Shown here: piece by piece, positions 9,067 to 17,755 of the stretch
Layout of the letters: each line of letters starts with the position of its first letter
Position numbering within the stretch: the stretch's first letter is position 1
Made by a program: the position numbers and the translations under genes
Source: Neobacillus sp. PS3-34
GTDB lineage: Bacteria > Bacillota > Bacilli > Bacillales > Cytobacillaceae
Direction of reading: 5' to 3'
DNA: 64,000 bases
NCBI RefSeq assembly: GCF_030915465.1
Contig: NZ_CP133267.1
Coordinates: forward strand, 3,833,001-3,897,000
Notes under the pieces: model-generated
Seen by the model: only the letters and a program-made list of their open reading frames with translations
Database searches by the model: none
Told to the model about the DNA's origin: nothing

Positions 9067-9088
9067 CAAAAATAAAGAATCACCCCCG

Positions 9089-9124
9089 AAAGGTATAATT
9101 CTTGTCCAAATTGGCATACCTTTT
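9089..9124 (+). other. Weak hairpin between repeat copy 1 and yqzK
   Basis: AAAGGTAT pairs with ATACCTTT with a 19-base loop and a short T-rich tail. It may be a weak terminator; nothing else is seen in this gap. Confidence 0.3.
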
Positions 9125-9198
9125 ATTAAGAATGTTTAGCTTAAGCACCTGATACAGCGTGCAAAAGCTATTCCTATGACGGTTTGGGGGAAAGCGGA

Positions 9199-9426
9199 GT
9201 GTTTTCTTTTTTGAAAATGGTGCTTCAAACTTTAAAAGTGTTTATTTTGTTTACGGGATGCACGATCCTTTTTTACTATGGTATCATGTGGATGAACGAA
9301 GAGTATCAAAATTACCACCGCTATGACGAACCGGAGGGCTCCGCGATAAAAGTATCCAATGCGGTAAAAGAAGATAGTTCTTCCTGGTTTGACAGGCTAT
9401 TATTGTTTTATTTAAATGGGGAGTAA
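9199..9426 (+). CDS. yqzK: YqzK-like small membrane protein (DUF4227)
   Basis: About 75 residues with one transmembrane helix ([18 protein letters not shown]) followed by [21 protein letters not shown], the conserved part of the DUF4227/YqzK family. Function unknown. The start is uncertain: the GTG at 9199 has a G-rich stretch upstream, but TTG 9211 and ATG 9217 are also possible. Its end abuts xerD, as in B. subtilis where yqzK precedes xerD. Confidence 0.75.
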   Translation: MFSFLKMVLQTLKVFILFTGCTILFYYGIMWMNEEYQNYHRYDEPEGSAIKVSNAVKEDSSSWFDRLLLFYLNGE

Positions 9427-9433
9427 TGCAGCC

Positions 9434-10326
9434 GTGGAAGATCATTTAAAGGATTTCATGCATTTTTTAATTGTAGAAAAAGGACTTGCAAAGAATACGA
9501 TCGTTTCTTATGAACGTGATTTAAAGAGCTATATACACTATTTGAAAAATGTTGAAGCTGTCCCTGGACTAAATGATGTCCAGCGCGTCCATATTGTCCA
9601 CTTTCTCGGGCATTTAAAGGAACAGGGTAAATCGGCGAAAACTCAAGCGAGGCATGTTGCATCTATCAGGTCGTTCCATCAATTTTTACTAAGAGACAAA
9701 GCTGTAGATCATGATCCTTCAGTCCATATAGAATCCCCGCAAATGGAAAGGTCGCTTCCGAAGGTCCTTAGCCTGGAAGAAGTGGAAACGCTGCTTGCAT
9801 CACCAAAGCTCAAGAATCATTTCGGCTTTAGGGACAGAGCGATGCTGGAGCTTTTATATGCGACTGGTATCCGTGTCAGTGAGCTTATTGGGTTAAATAT
9901 GGGGGATGTCCATTTAACGATGGGGTTTGTCCGTTGTATTGGAAAAGGGAATAAAGAAAGAATTATTCCATTGGCCGTACCGCTTCAGCCGCCATCCAGG
10001 AATATTTAGACAGGGGAAGGCCAGAGTTTGTTTCAAAAAAGCACAGAGAAGACGCCCTATTTTTGAATCTGCACGGAAAGAGGCTAACCAGACAGGGCTT
10101 TTGGAAGATATTAAAAAAGCTGGCCAGTGAAGCAGGAATTCAAAAAGAATTGACTCCGCATACTCTTCGCCATTCCTTTGCCACCCATCTGCTGGAAAAT
10201 GGAGCTGATTTAAGAGCTGTGCAGGAAATGCTGGGACATGCTGATATTTCGACTACCCAGATCTACACGCATGTTACGAAAACAAGGCTGAAGGACGTTT
10301 ATCGCCAATTTCATCCGAGAGCTTAA
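9434..10326 (+). CDS. xerD: Site-specific tyrosine recombinase XerD (frameshifted)
   Basis: Resolves chromosome dimers at dif with XerC/CodV. After repair it has 297 residues, the normal length. All catalytic residues are visible: Arg in TGIRVSEL, Lys in [17 protein letters not shown] with His and Arg, the LGHADIS His, and the nucleophile Tyr in TQIYTHV. The frame breaks at about 9974, where one G makes GGGCCG and gives [22 protein letters not shown] take GTG 9434 as start because GGGGAG lies 9 bases upstream; an ATG at 9416 lacks an RBS and overlaps yqzK. Confidence 0.92.
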
Positions 10327-10348
10327 TAGTCTGCTAGAAATGTCGAAA

Positions 10349-10378
10349 AGCTGCCATAAATTCTTGGCAGCTATTTCT
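10349..10378 (+). terminator. Terminator after xerD
   Basis: AGCTGCCA...TGGCAGCT hairpin followed by a T-rich stretch. Confidence 0.75.
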
Positions 10379-10411
10379 TGTAATTTCTAAAACTTTTAGT
10401 AAAATAGAGAT

Positions 10412-10425
10412 GTCAGACTTCTGAC
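10412..10425 (+). promoter_or_regulatory. Inverted repeat upstream of drm, candidate operator
   Basis: GTCAGA-CT-TCTGAC, 6-base arms with a 2-base spacer, 110 bases before the drm ATG. The position suggests a regulator site for nucleoside salvage; the regulator is not identified. Confidence 0.4.
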
Positions 10426-10494
10426 GTATTAATAAACATATTTTGGTTAACCGCAAGCAAAGAGGGTAACATATTGTTGTAAATTTTATTTGTA

Positions 10495-10508
10495 TGTAAA
10501 CGTTTTCA
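10495..10508 (+). promoter_or_regulatory. CcpA cre site in the drm leader
   Basis: TGTAAACGTTTTCA fits the cre consensus TGWAANCGNTNWCA at every position and lies 26 bases before the drm ATG. Inference: carbon catabolite repression of the nucleoside operon. Confidence 0.65.
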
Positions 10509-10534
10509 GTTTCTATCAATAAGGAGGAGAAAAA

Positions 10535-11719
10535 ATGACTTCTGCTACATATAAAAGAATCTTTTTGATTGTCATGGACTCAGTAGGGATTGGCGAAGCG
10601 CCTGATGCTGAAAAATTTGGTGATAAAGGATCGGATACATTCGGGCATATTGCTGAAAGAATGAACGGGCTCAACATGCCAAATATGGGGAAGCTTGGGC
10701 TCAGTAATATCAGGGAAATAGGCGGAATTGAGAAAGCTGGCAAGCCACTCGCATATTACACAAAAATGCAGGAAGCTTCCAACGGAAAAGATACAATGAC
10801 AGGGCATTGGGAAATCATGGGTTTGAATATCCAAACACCGTTCCGCGTTTTTCCAGACGGTTTTCCGCCTGAACTGATTGCAGAACTTGAAAGCCGCAGC
10901 GGCAGAAAGATTATCGGCAACAAGCCAGCAAGCGGTACAGAAATTCTTGACGAGCTTGGTGAGGAGCATATGAAAACTGGTGCACTCATTGTCTACACAT
11001 CCGCTGATTCCGTGCTGCAGATTGCTGCACACGAAGAGATTATTCCAATTGAGGAACAATATAAAATCTGCAAAATCGCACGCGAATTGACACTGGATGA
11101 AAAATATATGGTAGGCCGGGTAATTGCAACGCCGTTCCTGGGCGAACCGGGCAATTTTAAAAGAACTGCCAATCGACATGATTACGCGTTAAAACCATTT
11201 CGCCGCACAGTTATGAATGATCTAAAGGACGCAGGCCTTGATGTTATTGCGATTGGGAAAATTTCCGACATTTATGACGGCGAGGGTGTCACGCAATCGC
11301 TTAGAACAGTTTCTAACATGGACGGAATGGATAAACTTCTGCAAACTCTTGATATGGACTTCACTGGATTGAGCTTCCTGAATCTTGTCGATTTTGATGC
11401 CCTGTTTGGTCATCGTCGTGATCCTGAGGGATATGGAAAAGCATTGGAAGAATATGATGCGCGCTTAACGGAAGTATTTTCAAAGATGAAGGAAGACGAT
11501 CTATTAATCATTACGGCAGACCACGGTAATGATCCGGTTCATCCTGGAACAGACCATACACGCGAATATGTTCCTTTGCTGGTTTATTCTAAAGGAATGG
11601 CAAAGGGAGAAGAACTTCCTATCCGAGAAACATTTGCTGATATTGGTGCAACTGTCGCTGAAAACTTTAATGTCACTATGCCTGAGTTCGGAAAAAGCTT
11701 TTTAAAAGAGATTAAGTAA
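10535..11719 (+). CDS. drm: Phosphopentomutase
   Basis: Interconverts (deoxy)ribose 1-phosphate and 5-phosphate, linking nucleoside breakdown to central metabolism. It has 394 residues, an alkaline-phosphatase-superfamily metalloenzyme. Metal-site motifs are visible: [13 protein letters not shown] at the N-terminus, the phosphorylated-Thr loop [23 protein letters not shown] and ITADHGNDP, and a final [14 protein letters not shown] strong AAGGAGGAG precedes the ATG. First gene of drm-punA-pdp. Also called deoB. Confidence 0.96.
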   Translation: MTSATYKRIFLIVMDSVGIGEAPDAEKFGDKGSDTFGHIAERMNGLNMPNMGKLGLSNIREIGGIEKAGKPLAYYTKMQEASNGKDTMTGHWEIMGLNIQTPFRVFPDGFPPELIAELESRSGRKIIGNKPASGTEILDELGEEHMKTGALIVYTSADSVLQIAAHEEIIPIEEQYKICKIARELTLDEKYMVGRVIATPFLGEPGNFKRTANRHDYALKPFRRTVMNDLKDAGLDVIAIGKISDIYDGEGVTQSLRTVSNMDGMDKLLQTLDMDFTGLSFLNLVDFDALFGHRRDPEGYGKALEEYDARLTEVFSKMKEDDLLIITADHGNDPVHPGTDHTREYVPLLVYSKGMAKGEELPIRETFADIGATVAENFNVTMPEFGKSFLKEIK

Positions 11720-11732
11720 AAGAGGGATAAAA

Positions 11733-12552
11733 ATGAATGTTGAGAAAATTCAGGGGGCAACAGCCTTTTTAAAAGAAAAGTATAACAACACACCGAAAAT
11801 TGGGCTTATTCTCGGCTCCGGACTTGGTGTATTAGCAGACGAAATCGAAAATCCGGTTAAAATTCCATATGGCGATATTCCTGATTTCCCGGTTTCAACG
11901 GTTGAAGGACATGCGGGACAGCTCGTATTTGGATTGCTGAATGGAGTAGAGGTCGTGGCCATGCAAGGACGCTTCCATTATTATGAAGGCTATTCCTTTG
12001 ATAAAGTAACATTCCCTGTCCGCGTTATGAAGGAGCTTGGAGTGGATACTCTTATTGTTACAAATGCTGCTGGCGGTGTGAATGAAGGTTTTTCAGCTGG
12101 GGATTTAATGATTATTTCAGATCATATTAATAACATGGGATCAAATCCATTGATTGGCCGAACGATTCCCGTCTTGGCGTGCGTTTTCCTGATATGTCAG
12201 AGGCATATTCAAAAGAACTCCGCACCATGGCGAAAGAAGTGGCATGCGCCTCAATATCAAGGTCCAGGAAGGCGTATATGTTGGTAATACCGGACCAGTC
12301 TATGAAACTCCGGCAGAGGTTCGGATGATTAGAGTGATGGGCGGGGATGCTGTTGGAATGTCTACTGTTCCGGAAGTTATCGTTGCGCGCCATTCAGGCT
12401 TAAGGGTATTGGGGATTTCCTGTATTTCAAACATGGCTTCGGGAATCCTCGACCAGCCGCTAACGCATGATGAAGTTATTGAAACAACGGAGAAAGTTAA
12501 AGCTGACTTCCTTAAATATGTGAAGGAATTGGTTAGAAACCTCTCTAAATAA
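11733..12552 (+). CDS. punA: Purine-nucleoside phosphorylase (two frameshifts)
   Basis: Phosphorolyses purine nucleosides to base and (deoxy)ribose 1-phosphate. With both breaks repaired it has 273 residues, normal for the trimeric type. Motifs: LILGSGLG phosphate loop, [17 protein letters not shown], and [12 protein letters not shown] with VGMSTVPEV. Break 1 at about 12157 (GGCCGA read where GGCCCGA gives [19 protein letters not shown]); break 2 at about 12242 (GGCATG where GGCCATG gives [12 protein letters not shown]). Both are single missing C at GGCC. Follows drm by 13 bases. Also known as pupG/deoD-type in some annotations. Confidence 0.92.
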
Positions 12553-12585
12553 TTTGTTTTTATTCCTAGTAAAGTGGTGATAATG

Positions 12586-13887
12586 ATGAGAATGGTTGAC
12601 TTGATTGAGAAAAAGAGAGACGGTCTTGAACTGACAACAGAAGAGATTAATTTTATTATAAACGGCTATACGGATGGATCCATACCGGATTATCAAATTA
12701 GCGCTTTTACCATGGCTATTTTCTTTAAAGGAATGACCGAGCAGGAAAGAGCAGACTTGACGATGGCAATGGTCAATTCCGGAGATCAAATTGACTTATC
12801 CCAAATTGAAGGAATTAAGGTGGATAAGCATTCAACCGGAGGAGTAGGCGACACCACGACACTAGTACTTGGACCGCTTGTAGCAGCACTTGATGTTCCT
12901 GTTGCAAAAATGTCTGCGCCGTAGCTGGCCATACAGGCGGCACAATTGACAAACTGGAATCAGTTGAAGGCTTCCATGTAGAGATTGAAAATGAAGAGTT
13001 CATAGAGCTAGTTAATAAAAACAAGATTGCTGTTATTGGTCAAAGCGGAAATTTAACTCCTGCCGATAAAAAACTGTACGCATTGAGAGACGTTACTGCT
13101 ACAGTTGACAGCATTCCCCTTATTGCCGGTTCAATCATGAGCAAAAAAATAGCTGCGGGTGCTGATGCGATTGTCCTTGATGTAAAGACAGGTGCAGGAG
13201 CATTCATGAAAACGCTGGATGATTCAAGAGAGCTTGCCAAAGCAATGGTCCGAATCGGCAACAACGTCGGAAGAAGGACAATGGCTGTTATATCCGATAT
13301 GAGCCAGCCGCTTGGCTATGCAATCGGAAATGCTCTTGAAGTAAAAGAAGCAATTGATACTCTGAAGGGTGAAGGCCGGAAGATTTAACAGAGCTATGCC
13401 TGACGCTGGGCAGCCATATGGTATACCTGGCAAAAAAAGCATCCTCTTTAAAAGAAGCGCGTGAAATGCTTGAAAAAGCAATTAAGGATGGTTCAGCTCT
13501 AGAGAAGCTTAAAGTGTTCCTAAGCTCGCAGGGTGGGGATGCTTCTATTGTTGATGATCCGTCAAAATTGCCGCAAGCTCAATATACATTTGAACTTGAA
13601 GCAAAAGAAGACGGTTATGTTGCTGAAATCGTTGCGGACGAAGTGGGAACAGCAGCAATGATTCTAGGGCAGGACGTGCAACAAAGGAATCTGTTATTGA
13701 CCTTGCCGTGGGTCTAGTCCTTCGCAAGAAAATCGGTGACGAAGTGAAAAAAGGCGAATCCCTCGTTACCATTTACAGCAATTTCGAGAACGTTAATGTA
13801 GTAAAGGAAAAGCTGTATAATAATATCACCATCTCGTCAACAAAAGTGGATGCTCCAATCTTAATCCACGAGGAAATTACTGAATAA
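12586..13887 (+). CDS. pdp: Pyrimidine-nucleoside phosphorylase (three frameshifts)
   Basis: Phosphorolyses uridine and thymidine. Repairing three single-base losses gives 434 residues, exactly the B. subtilis length. Motifs: [43 protein letters not shown]. Breaks: about 12917 (in the substrate loop), about 13376 (GGCCGG where GGCCCGG gives GEGPEDLTEL), and about 13668 (LGAGRATKE needs one more G or C). Around 12917 even the repaired reading gives SGAVAGHT instead of the nearly invariant SGRGLGHT, so several bases there are doubtful. Start ATG 12586 gives [13 protein letters not shown] 12583 is equally possible. Confidence 0.92.
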
Positions 13888-13895
13888 CAACCATT

Positions 13896-13925
13896 AGCCA
13901 TGCGGATACATTCCCGGGCTTTTTT
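13896..13925 (+). terminator. Probable terminator after pdp
   Basis: AGCC...GGCT arms with an imperfect stem followed by six T. Confidence 0.5.
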
Positions 13926-13947
13926 CTGTTAGTTTAAGGCAAATATT

Positions 13948-13975
13948 GTATAAAAACGGTCTTTTTGGAAAAAAT
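13948..13975 (+). promoter_or_regulatory. SigF/SigG-type promoter of dacF
   Basis: GTATA, 14-base spacer, GGAAAAAAT, matching forespore consensus GYATA and GGNNANAHT. dacF is a forespore gene in B. subtilis. Confidence 0.65.
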
Positions 13976-14005
13976 GGAGGCTATAAAGAATGGAGGGTTA
14001 TGCGA

Positions 14006-15175
14006 ATGAAACGAATCGTCTCAATATTGATAGCATCTTGTTTGCTTTCAGCCTTATGGATTCCATCTGTTTTTGCTAAGGAAAACAAGGATGGTGATCT
14101 CGTCAGTAATGTAAAATCAGCTATTTTGATTGAACGCGATACAGGAAAGGTCCTATACGACAAAAACAGCAATGAAAAGCTTCCTCCTGCCAGTATGACG
14201 AAAATTATGACGATGCTTCTGATCATGGAATCCATTGATAAAGGAAAGCTTTCCTGGAATGATAAAGTAAGGGCAAGCGAATATGCAGCTTCAATGGGTG
14301 GTTCACAGATATTTCTTGAGCCAGGAGAAGAAATGACAGTGAAGGAAATGCTGAGGGGAATCGCGATTGGCTCAGGCAATGATGCTTCTGTTGCCATGGC
14401 GGAAAGAATTGCCGGATCAGAGCCATCATTTGTAAAAATGATGAATAAAAAAGTAAAAGAATTAGGCCTTAAGAATACAGTCTTTAAAAACACTACAGGA
14501 CTGCCTGTAGGCGGGCATTACAGCACTGCCCATGATATGGCCATAATGGCAAAAGAATTATTAAAATATGAGGACATTACCAAATTCACTGGAATGTATG
14601 AGGCATATTTGCGTGAAAATACGGATAAAAAATTCTGGCTCGTAAACACGAATAAGCTGGTCCGTTTTTATCCAGGTGTAGATGGTCTAAAAACCGGATT
14701 CACTTCTGAAGCAAAATACTGCCTGACAGCAACTGCTCAAAAAGATGGTATGCGCGTTATTGCTGTAGTATTTGGGGCGCCAACGTCCAAAGAGCGTAAT
14801 GCACAGGTGACAAAGATGCTTGATTATGCTTTCAGCCAGTATCAAACACATCCCATGTTCAAGAGGAATTACCCAGTAGGAAAAGCGGCAATCAGCAAAG
14901 GAAGTACTAAAAATGTCGATGCCGTTACAAGTGAGCCTATATCCTTATTAACCAAAAAAGGCGAGAAAACCGAAAAGATTAAGAAGAAAATTATTCTAAT
15001 GAAGAACCTGCAGGCTCCAATTGAAAAAGGGGATAAGGTGGGAGAAATTCAGCTAATCAAAGATGGTAAGGTTTTAATGGAAAGCCCTCTTGTCGCGAAA
15101 AAGAATGTTAAGGAAGCCAGCTGGTGGACCCTTTATAAACGTGCGTTTGGAATGTTTACAAAAGCTGGCGAATAA
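14006..15175 (+). CDS. dacF: D-alanyl-D-alanine carboxypeptidase DacF (sporulation)
   Basis: Penicillin-binding carboxypeptidase that trims peptidoglycan stem peptides in the forespore and helps set cortex cross-linking. 389 residues: signal peptide (residues about 1-24, cleavage after SVFA), SxxK motif in PASMTK, SGN triad in AIGSGNDAS, KTG in DGLKTGFTS, and a C-terminal PBP5-type beta domain with a final amphipathic helix (WWTLYKRAFGMF). Start ATG 14006 is 8 bases from GGAGGG; an ATG at 14000 is too close. It lies directly upstream of the spoIIA operon as in B. subtilis. Confidence 0.95.
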   Translation: MKRIVSILIASCLLSALWIPSVFAKENKDGDLVSNVKSAILIERDTGKVLYDKNSNEKLPPASMTKIMTMLLIMESIDKGKLSWNDKVRASEYAASMGGSQIFLEPGEEMTVKEMLRGIAIGSGNDASVAMAERIAGSEPSFVKMMNKKVKELGLKNTVFKNTTGLPVGGHYSTAHDMAIMAKELLKYEDITKFTGMYEAYLRENTDKKFWLVNTNKLVRFYPGVDGLKTGFTSEAKYCLTATAQKDGMRVIAVVFGAPTSKERNAQVTKMLDYAFSQYQTHPMFKRNYPVGKAAISKGSTKNVDAVTSEPISLLTKKGEKTEKIKKKIILMKNLQAPIEKGDKVGEIQLIKDGKVLMESPLVAKKNVKEASWWTLYKRAFGMFTKAGE

Positions 15176-15221
15176 AAATTATTCATTGGATTAACCTGAT
15201 AACCCAAAAGAATGAGTCCAA

Positions 15222-15228
15222 TGTCGAA
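15222..15228 (+). promoter_or_regulatory. Spo0A box of the spoIIA operon
   Basis: TGTCGAA, the exact 0A-box core, five bases upstream of the candidate SigH -35. spoIIA is activated by phosphorylated Spo0A in B. subtilis. Confidence 0.65.
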
Positions 15229-15232
15229 ATGC

Positions 15233-15259
15233 ATGAAATAGCCGCTTCTTTTAGCGAAT
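15233..15259 (+). promoter_or_regulatory. Candidate SigH promoter of the spoIIA operon
   Basis: ATGAAAT resembles SigH -35 (AGGAWWT, one mismatch) and CGAAT resembles the -10 (RGAAT, one mismatch). Position and the 0A box support it. Confidence 0.45.
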
Positions 15260-15310
15260 GTCCACTAGTTTTGTCTCAATGGAAGGATATTATTGTACCT
15301 TTAGAGAATT

Positions 15311-15351
15311 GACTCACTATACCAGATTAAGGAGGCTTGGGATAGTGAGTC
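15311..15351 (+). promoter_or_regulatory. Hairpin enclosing the spoIIAA ribosome binding site
   Basis: GACTCACTAT (15311-15320) and ATAGTGAGTC (15342-15351) are perfect 10-base complements. The 21-base loop holds the AAGGAGG ribosome binding site, and the GTG start at 15345 is inside the right arm. Folding would hide the start codon of the first spoIIA gene. Confidence 0.6.
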
Positions 15352-15695
15352 TTAACATTGAAATGGAAATTAAACATGACGTTTTATGCATTCGTTTAAG
15401 CGGTGAATTAGACCATCATACGGCTGATGAACTCCGTGAAAAAGCAACAGTGACAATTGAAAAGTATCAAATTCGCCATATTGTCATGAATCTGGAACAG
15501 CTATCTTTTATGGATAGTTCAGGTTTGGGAGTTATTTTGGGAAGATATAAACAAATAAAGCAGCAGCATGGTGAAATGGTAGTATGCGCAATTTCCCCAG
15601 CCATTCAGAGATTATTTGATATGTCGGGCATGTTTAAAATTATTGGCATGGAACCGTCAGAAGAATATGCTTTGCAAAGATTGGGGGTTGCCTGA
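15345..15695 (+). CDS. spoIIAA: Anti-sigma F factor antagonist SpoIIAA
   Basis: STAS-domain protein of 116 residues. When unphosphorylated it displaces SigF from SpoIIAB. The phosphorylated serine is in [20 protein letters not shown] (about residue 57-60). N-terminus [29 protein letters not shown] matches relatives. GTG 15345 is the start: AAGGAGG is placed correctly and the length matches the family. Confidence 0.95.
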   Translation: MSLNIEMEIKHDVLCIRLSGELDHHTADELREKATVTIEKYQIRHIVMNLEQLSFMDSSGLGVILGRYKQIKQQHGEMVVCAISPAIQRLFDMSGMFKIIGMEPSEEYALQRLGVA

Positions 15696-15697
15696 TA

Positions 15698-16138
15698 GTG
15701 AAGAATGAGATGAATCTTCAATTCAGTGCTTTAAGTCAAAATGAGTCGTTTGCAAGGGTTACGGTGGCTGCATTTATTGCCCAGCTTGATCCAACCATGG
15801 ATGAATTGACTGAAATCAAAACAGTTGTATCTGAAGGTGTAACGAACGCGATTATCCACGGCTATGAAAATGATCCGGAGGGTATTGTTTATATCAGCGT
15901 GTCCATTGAGGATGGAATGATTGAACTGTCCATTAAAGATAATGGATCAGGGATTGCAGATGTGGAAGAAGCTCGTCAGCCATTGTTTACAACGAAGCCG
16001 GATTTAGAACGCTCCGGTATGGGTTTTACCATCATGGAAAATTTTATGGATGAGGTAGAGGTTCATTCACAACCTGGCACAGGAACCGAAATAAGATTAC
16101 GTAAGCATTTGTCAACGAGCAAAATGCTTTGCAATTAA
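15698..16138 (+). CDS. spoIIAB: Anti-sigma F factor SpoIIAB (serine kinase)
   Basis: GHKL-fold protein of 146 residues that binds SigF and phosphorylates SpoIIAA. The N box is in [15 protein letters not shown], the G1 box in DNGSGI, the lid in [18 protein letters not shown], followed by [12 protein letters not shown]. Ends [11 protein letters not shown] as in B. subtilis. GTG start two bases after the spoIIAA stop indicates coupled translation. Confidence 0.96.
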   Translation: MKNEMNLQFSALSQNESFARVTVAAFIAQLDPTMDELTEIKTVVSEGVTNAIIHGYENDPEGIVYISVSIEDGMIELSIKDNGSGIADVEEARQPLFTTKPDLERSGMGFTIMENFMDEVEVHSQPGTGTEIRLRKHLSTSKMLCN

Positions 16139-16150
16139 GGAGACTTGCCG

Positions 16151-16909
16151 ATGGATGTGGAGGTCAAAAACGATCATAAAGAAACATATTTAAAGGATCA
16201 TGAGGTAAAGGAACTCATCAAAAAAAGCCAGCAGGGGAGCCAGGAAGCCAGAGATTTAATCGTAGAGCGGAATATGCGCCTTGTCTGGTCAGTGGTACAG
16301 CGTTTCCTGAACAGGGGATATGACCCTGATGATCTTTTTCAAATTGGGTGTATAGGACTGTTAAAATCAGTAGACAAATTTGATCTTTCCTATGATGTGA
16401 AATTTTCCACCTATGCTGTACCGATGATAATTGGAGAAATCCAACGATTTATCCGCGATGATGGAACAGTCAAGGTAAGCCGTTCATTAAAGGAAATGGG
16501 TAATCGAATTCGAAAAGCTAAGGATGAATTATCAAAAGTCTTTGGAAGGATTCCGACCGTTACTGAAATATCAGAGCATCTTGGCATGTCCCCTGAAGAT
16601 GTGGTTTTAGCCCAGGAGGCGAGCAGGACACCAACCTCCATTCATGAAACGGTTTATGAAAATGATGGTGACCCTATTACGCTCCTTGATCAAATTGATG
16701 ATGGGAATAACGGGAAATGGTTTGATAAAATTGCATTAAAGGAAGCGATTCTTGAATTGGATGAACGTGAAAGGCTGATTGTCTATTTGCGTTACTATAA
16801 AGATCAGACTCAATCTGAGGTAGCGGTTAGGCTTGGAATTTCGCAGGTTCAGGTATCAAGGCTGGAAAAAAAGATACTGCAGCAAATGAAAAGTCGTATG
16901 GATATATAA
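16151..16909 (+). CDS. sigF: RNA polymerase sigma F factor
   Basis: First forespore-specific sigma factor, 252 residues. Region 2 (ERNMRLVWSVVQRFLNRGYDPDDLFQIGCIGLLKSVDKFD), region 2.4 (YDVKFSTYAVPMIIGEIQRFIRD), region 3 and region 4 (YKDQTQSEVAVRLGISQVQVSRLEKK) are intact. ATG 16151 is 7 bases from TAAGGAG; a TTG at 16145 is closer and less likely. Its 3' end forms part of the terminator stem. Confidence 0.97.
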   Translation: MDVEVKNDHKETYLKDHEVKELIKKSQQGSQEARDLIVERNMRLVWSVVQRFLNRGYDPDDLFQIGCIGLLKSVDKFDLSYDVKFSTYAVPMIIGEIQRFIRDDGTVKVSRSLKEMGNRIRKAKDELSKVFGRIPTVTEISEHLGMSPEDVVLAQEASRTPTSIHETVYENDGDPITLLDQIDDGNNGKWFDKIALKEAILELDERERLIVYLRYYKDQTQSEVAVRLGISQVQVSRLEKKILQQMKSRMDI

Positions 16910-16930
16910 AATCCATACGGCTTTTTTTGT
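16893..16930 (+). terminator. Terminator of the spoIIA operon
   Basis: GTCGTATGGAT pairs with ATCCATACGGC, then a long T run. The left arm is inside the last codons of sigF. Confidence 0.85.
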
Positions 16931-16938
16931 TTTTTTTT

Positions 16939-17030
16939 GGCTCTGTTAAACGATACTGGCTATTGATTATTGTAAGGGAGCAATTTCGCCGCATTTACTA
17001 AAAAAATCAACACTATACGTTAACAGAGCC
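16939..17030. repeat. 92-bp MITE-like element with GGCTCTGTTAA terminal inverted repeats
   Basis: Begins GGCTCTGTTAA and ends TTAACAGAGCC, perfect 11-base inverted termini, with weaker pairing further in (ACGATA/TATACG). No coding capacity. Followed by TTTTT, so it could also act as a terminator. It sits between sigF and spoVAA. Confidence 0.6.
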
Positions 17031-17068
17031 TTTTTATAAGAAAGTACAAATAACCCATTTTTTGGATT

Positions 17069-17097
17069 TCATGAAAAATTTTATTTAACTCATACTA
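17069..17097 (+). promoter_or_regulatory. SigG promoter of the spoVA genes
   Basis: TCATG, 17-base spacer, CATACTA; the -10 is perfect for SigG, and the -35 has one mismatch to GHATR. spoVA is SigG-controlled in B. subtilis. Confidence 0.6.
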
Positions 17098-17116
17098 CTT
17101 ATACGAGGAAATCAAT

Positions 17117-17755
17117 GTGTGGGAAGTGAATGTTTTGGAAAAAACAATCTACCTTCGCATGCGTCAGCGTGTTCAGGTTCGTCCGGACGAAAAAGTCATC
17201 TTAAAAGATATAGCACAAATTATCGCACCGGAGGAAATGCTTCAGTCCCTTCAAAATTTGACTGTTCACCAAGTATCACAAAAGGACCAGAGCATTGTTA
17301 TCATTGACGTCATGAAAGTGATCGGGGAAATTTCACATGTTTTTCCGGAAGCAGAAATTCAGACAATTGGTCCTGCCCAGACGATTATTGAGGTCATTTA
17401 TAAGAAAAAAGGAGTTTCGATTCCTTTTTTTCTTTTAATATGGTTTTTATTATTTTTTGGGTCAGCACTTGCGATCATGAATTTCCATGATGATGTCAGC
17501 ATGCGAAGCGTTCAGGAAAAGATATTTACTATTATTACTGGAAGGACAGAACCAAAACCTTATCTTTTTCAAATACCCTATTCGATAGGTATAGGGTTGG
17601 GAATGATTTTATTTTTTAATCATGTGTTTCGCAAGAGGATTAATGAAGAGCCGAGCCCATTGGAAGTAGAAATGTTCAACTATCAGCAGGATTTGGATAA
17701 TTACGTCATTATTCATGAAAACAAAGAAAGCATAAAGCATATCGATGATCATTAA
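17117..17755 (+). CDS. spoVAA: Stage V sporulation protein AA
   Basis: Component of the spore inner-membrane machinery for dipicolinic acid movement. A cytosolic N-terminal half is followed by two membrane segments (PFFLLIWFLLFFGSALAIMNF and PYSIGIGLGMILFFNHVF) and the conserved RINEEPSPLEVEMFNYQ. GTG 17117 has GAGGAA upstream; TTG 17135 would give exactly the 206 residues of the B. subtilis protein, so the start is open. Confidence 0.92.
   Translation: MWEVNVLEKTIYLRMRQRVQVRPDEKVILKDIAQIIAPEEMLQSLQNLTVHQVSQKDQSIVIIDVMKVIGEISHVFPEAEIQTIGPAQTIIEVIYKKKGVSIPFFLLIWFLLFFGSALAIMNFHDDVSMRSVQEKIFTIITGRTEPKPYLFQIPYSIGIGLGMILFFNHVFRKRINEEPSPLEVEMFNYQQDLDNYVIIHENKESIKHIDDH

Noticed and set aside
8818..9075. 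Overlapping ORFs of 64-75 codons on both strands, repeated at 27076-27300
   Set aside because: They lie inside the family A repeat, lack RBS and have repeat-derived arginine/proline-rich sequence; the element is noncoding.
10580..11179. 199-codon antisense ORF opposite drm
   Set aside because: It is an open frame created by codon composition of drm, has no RBS and no recognisable protein features.
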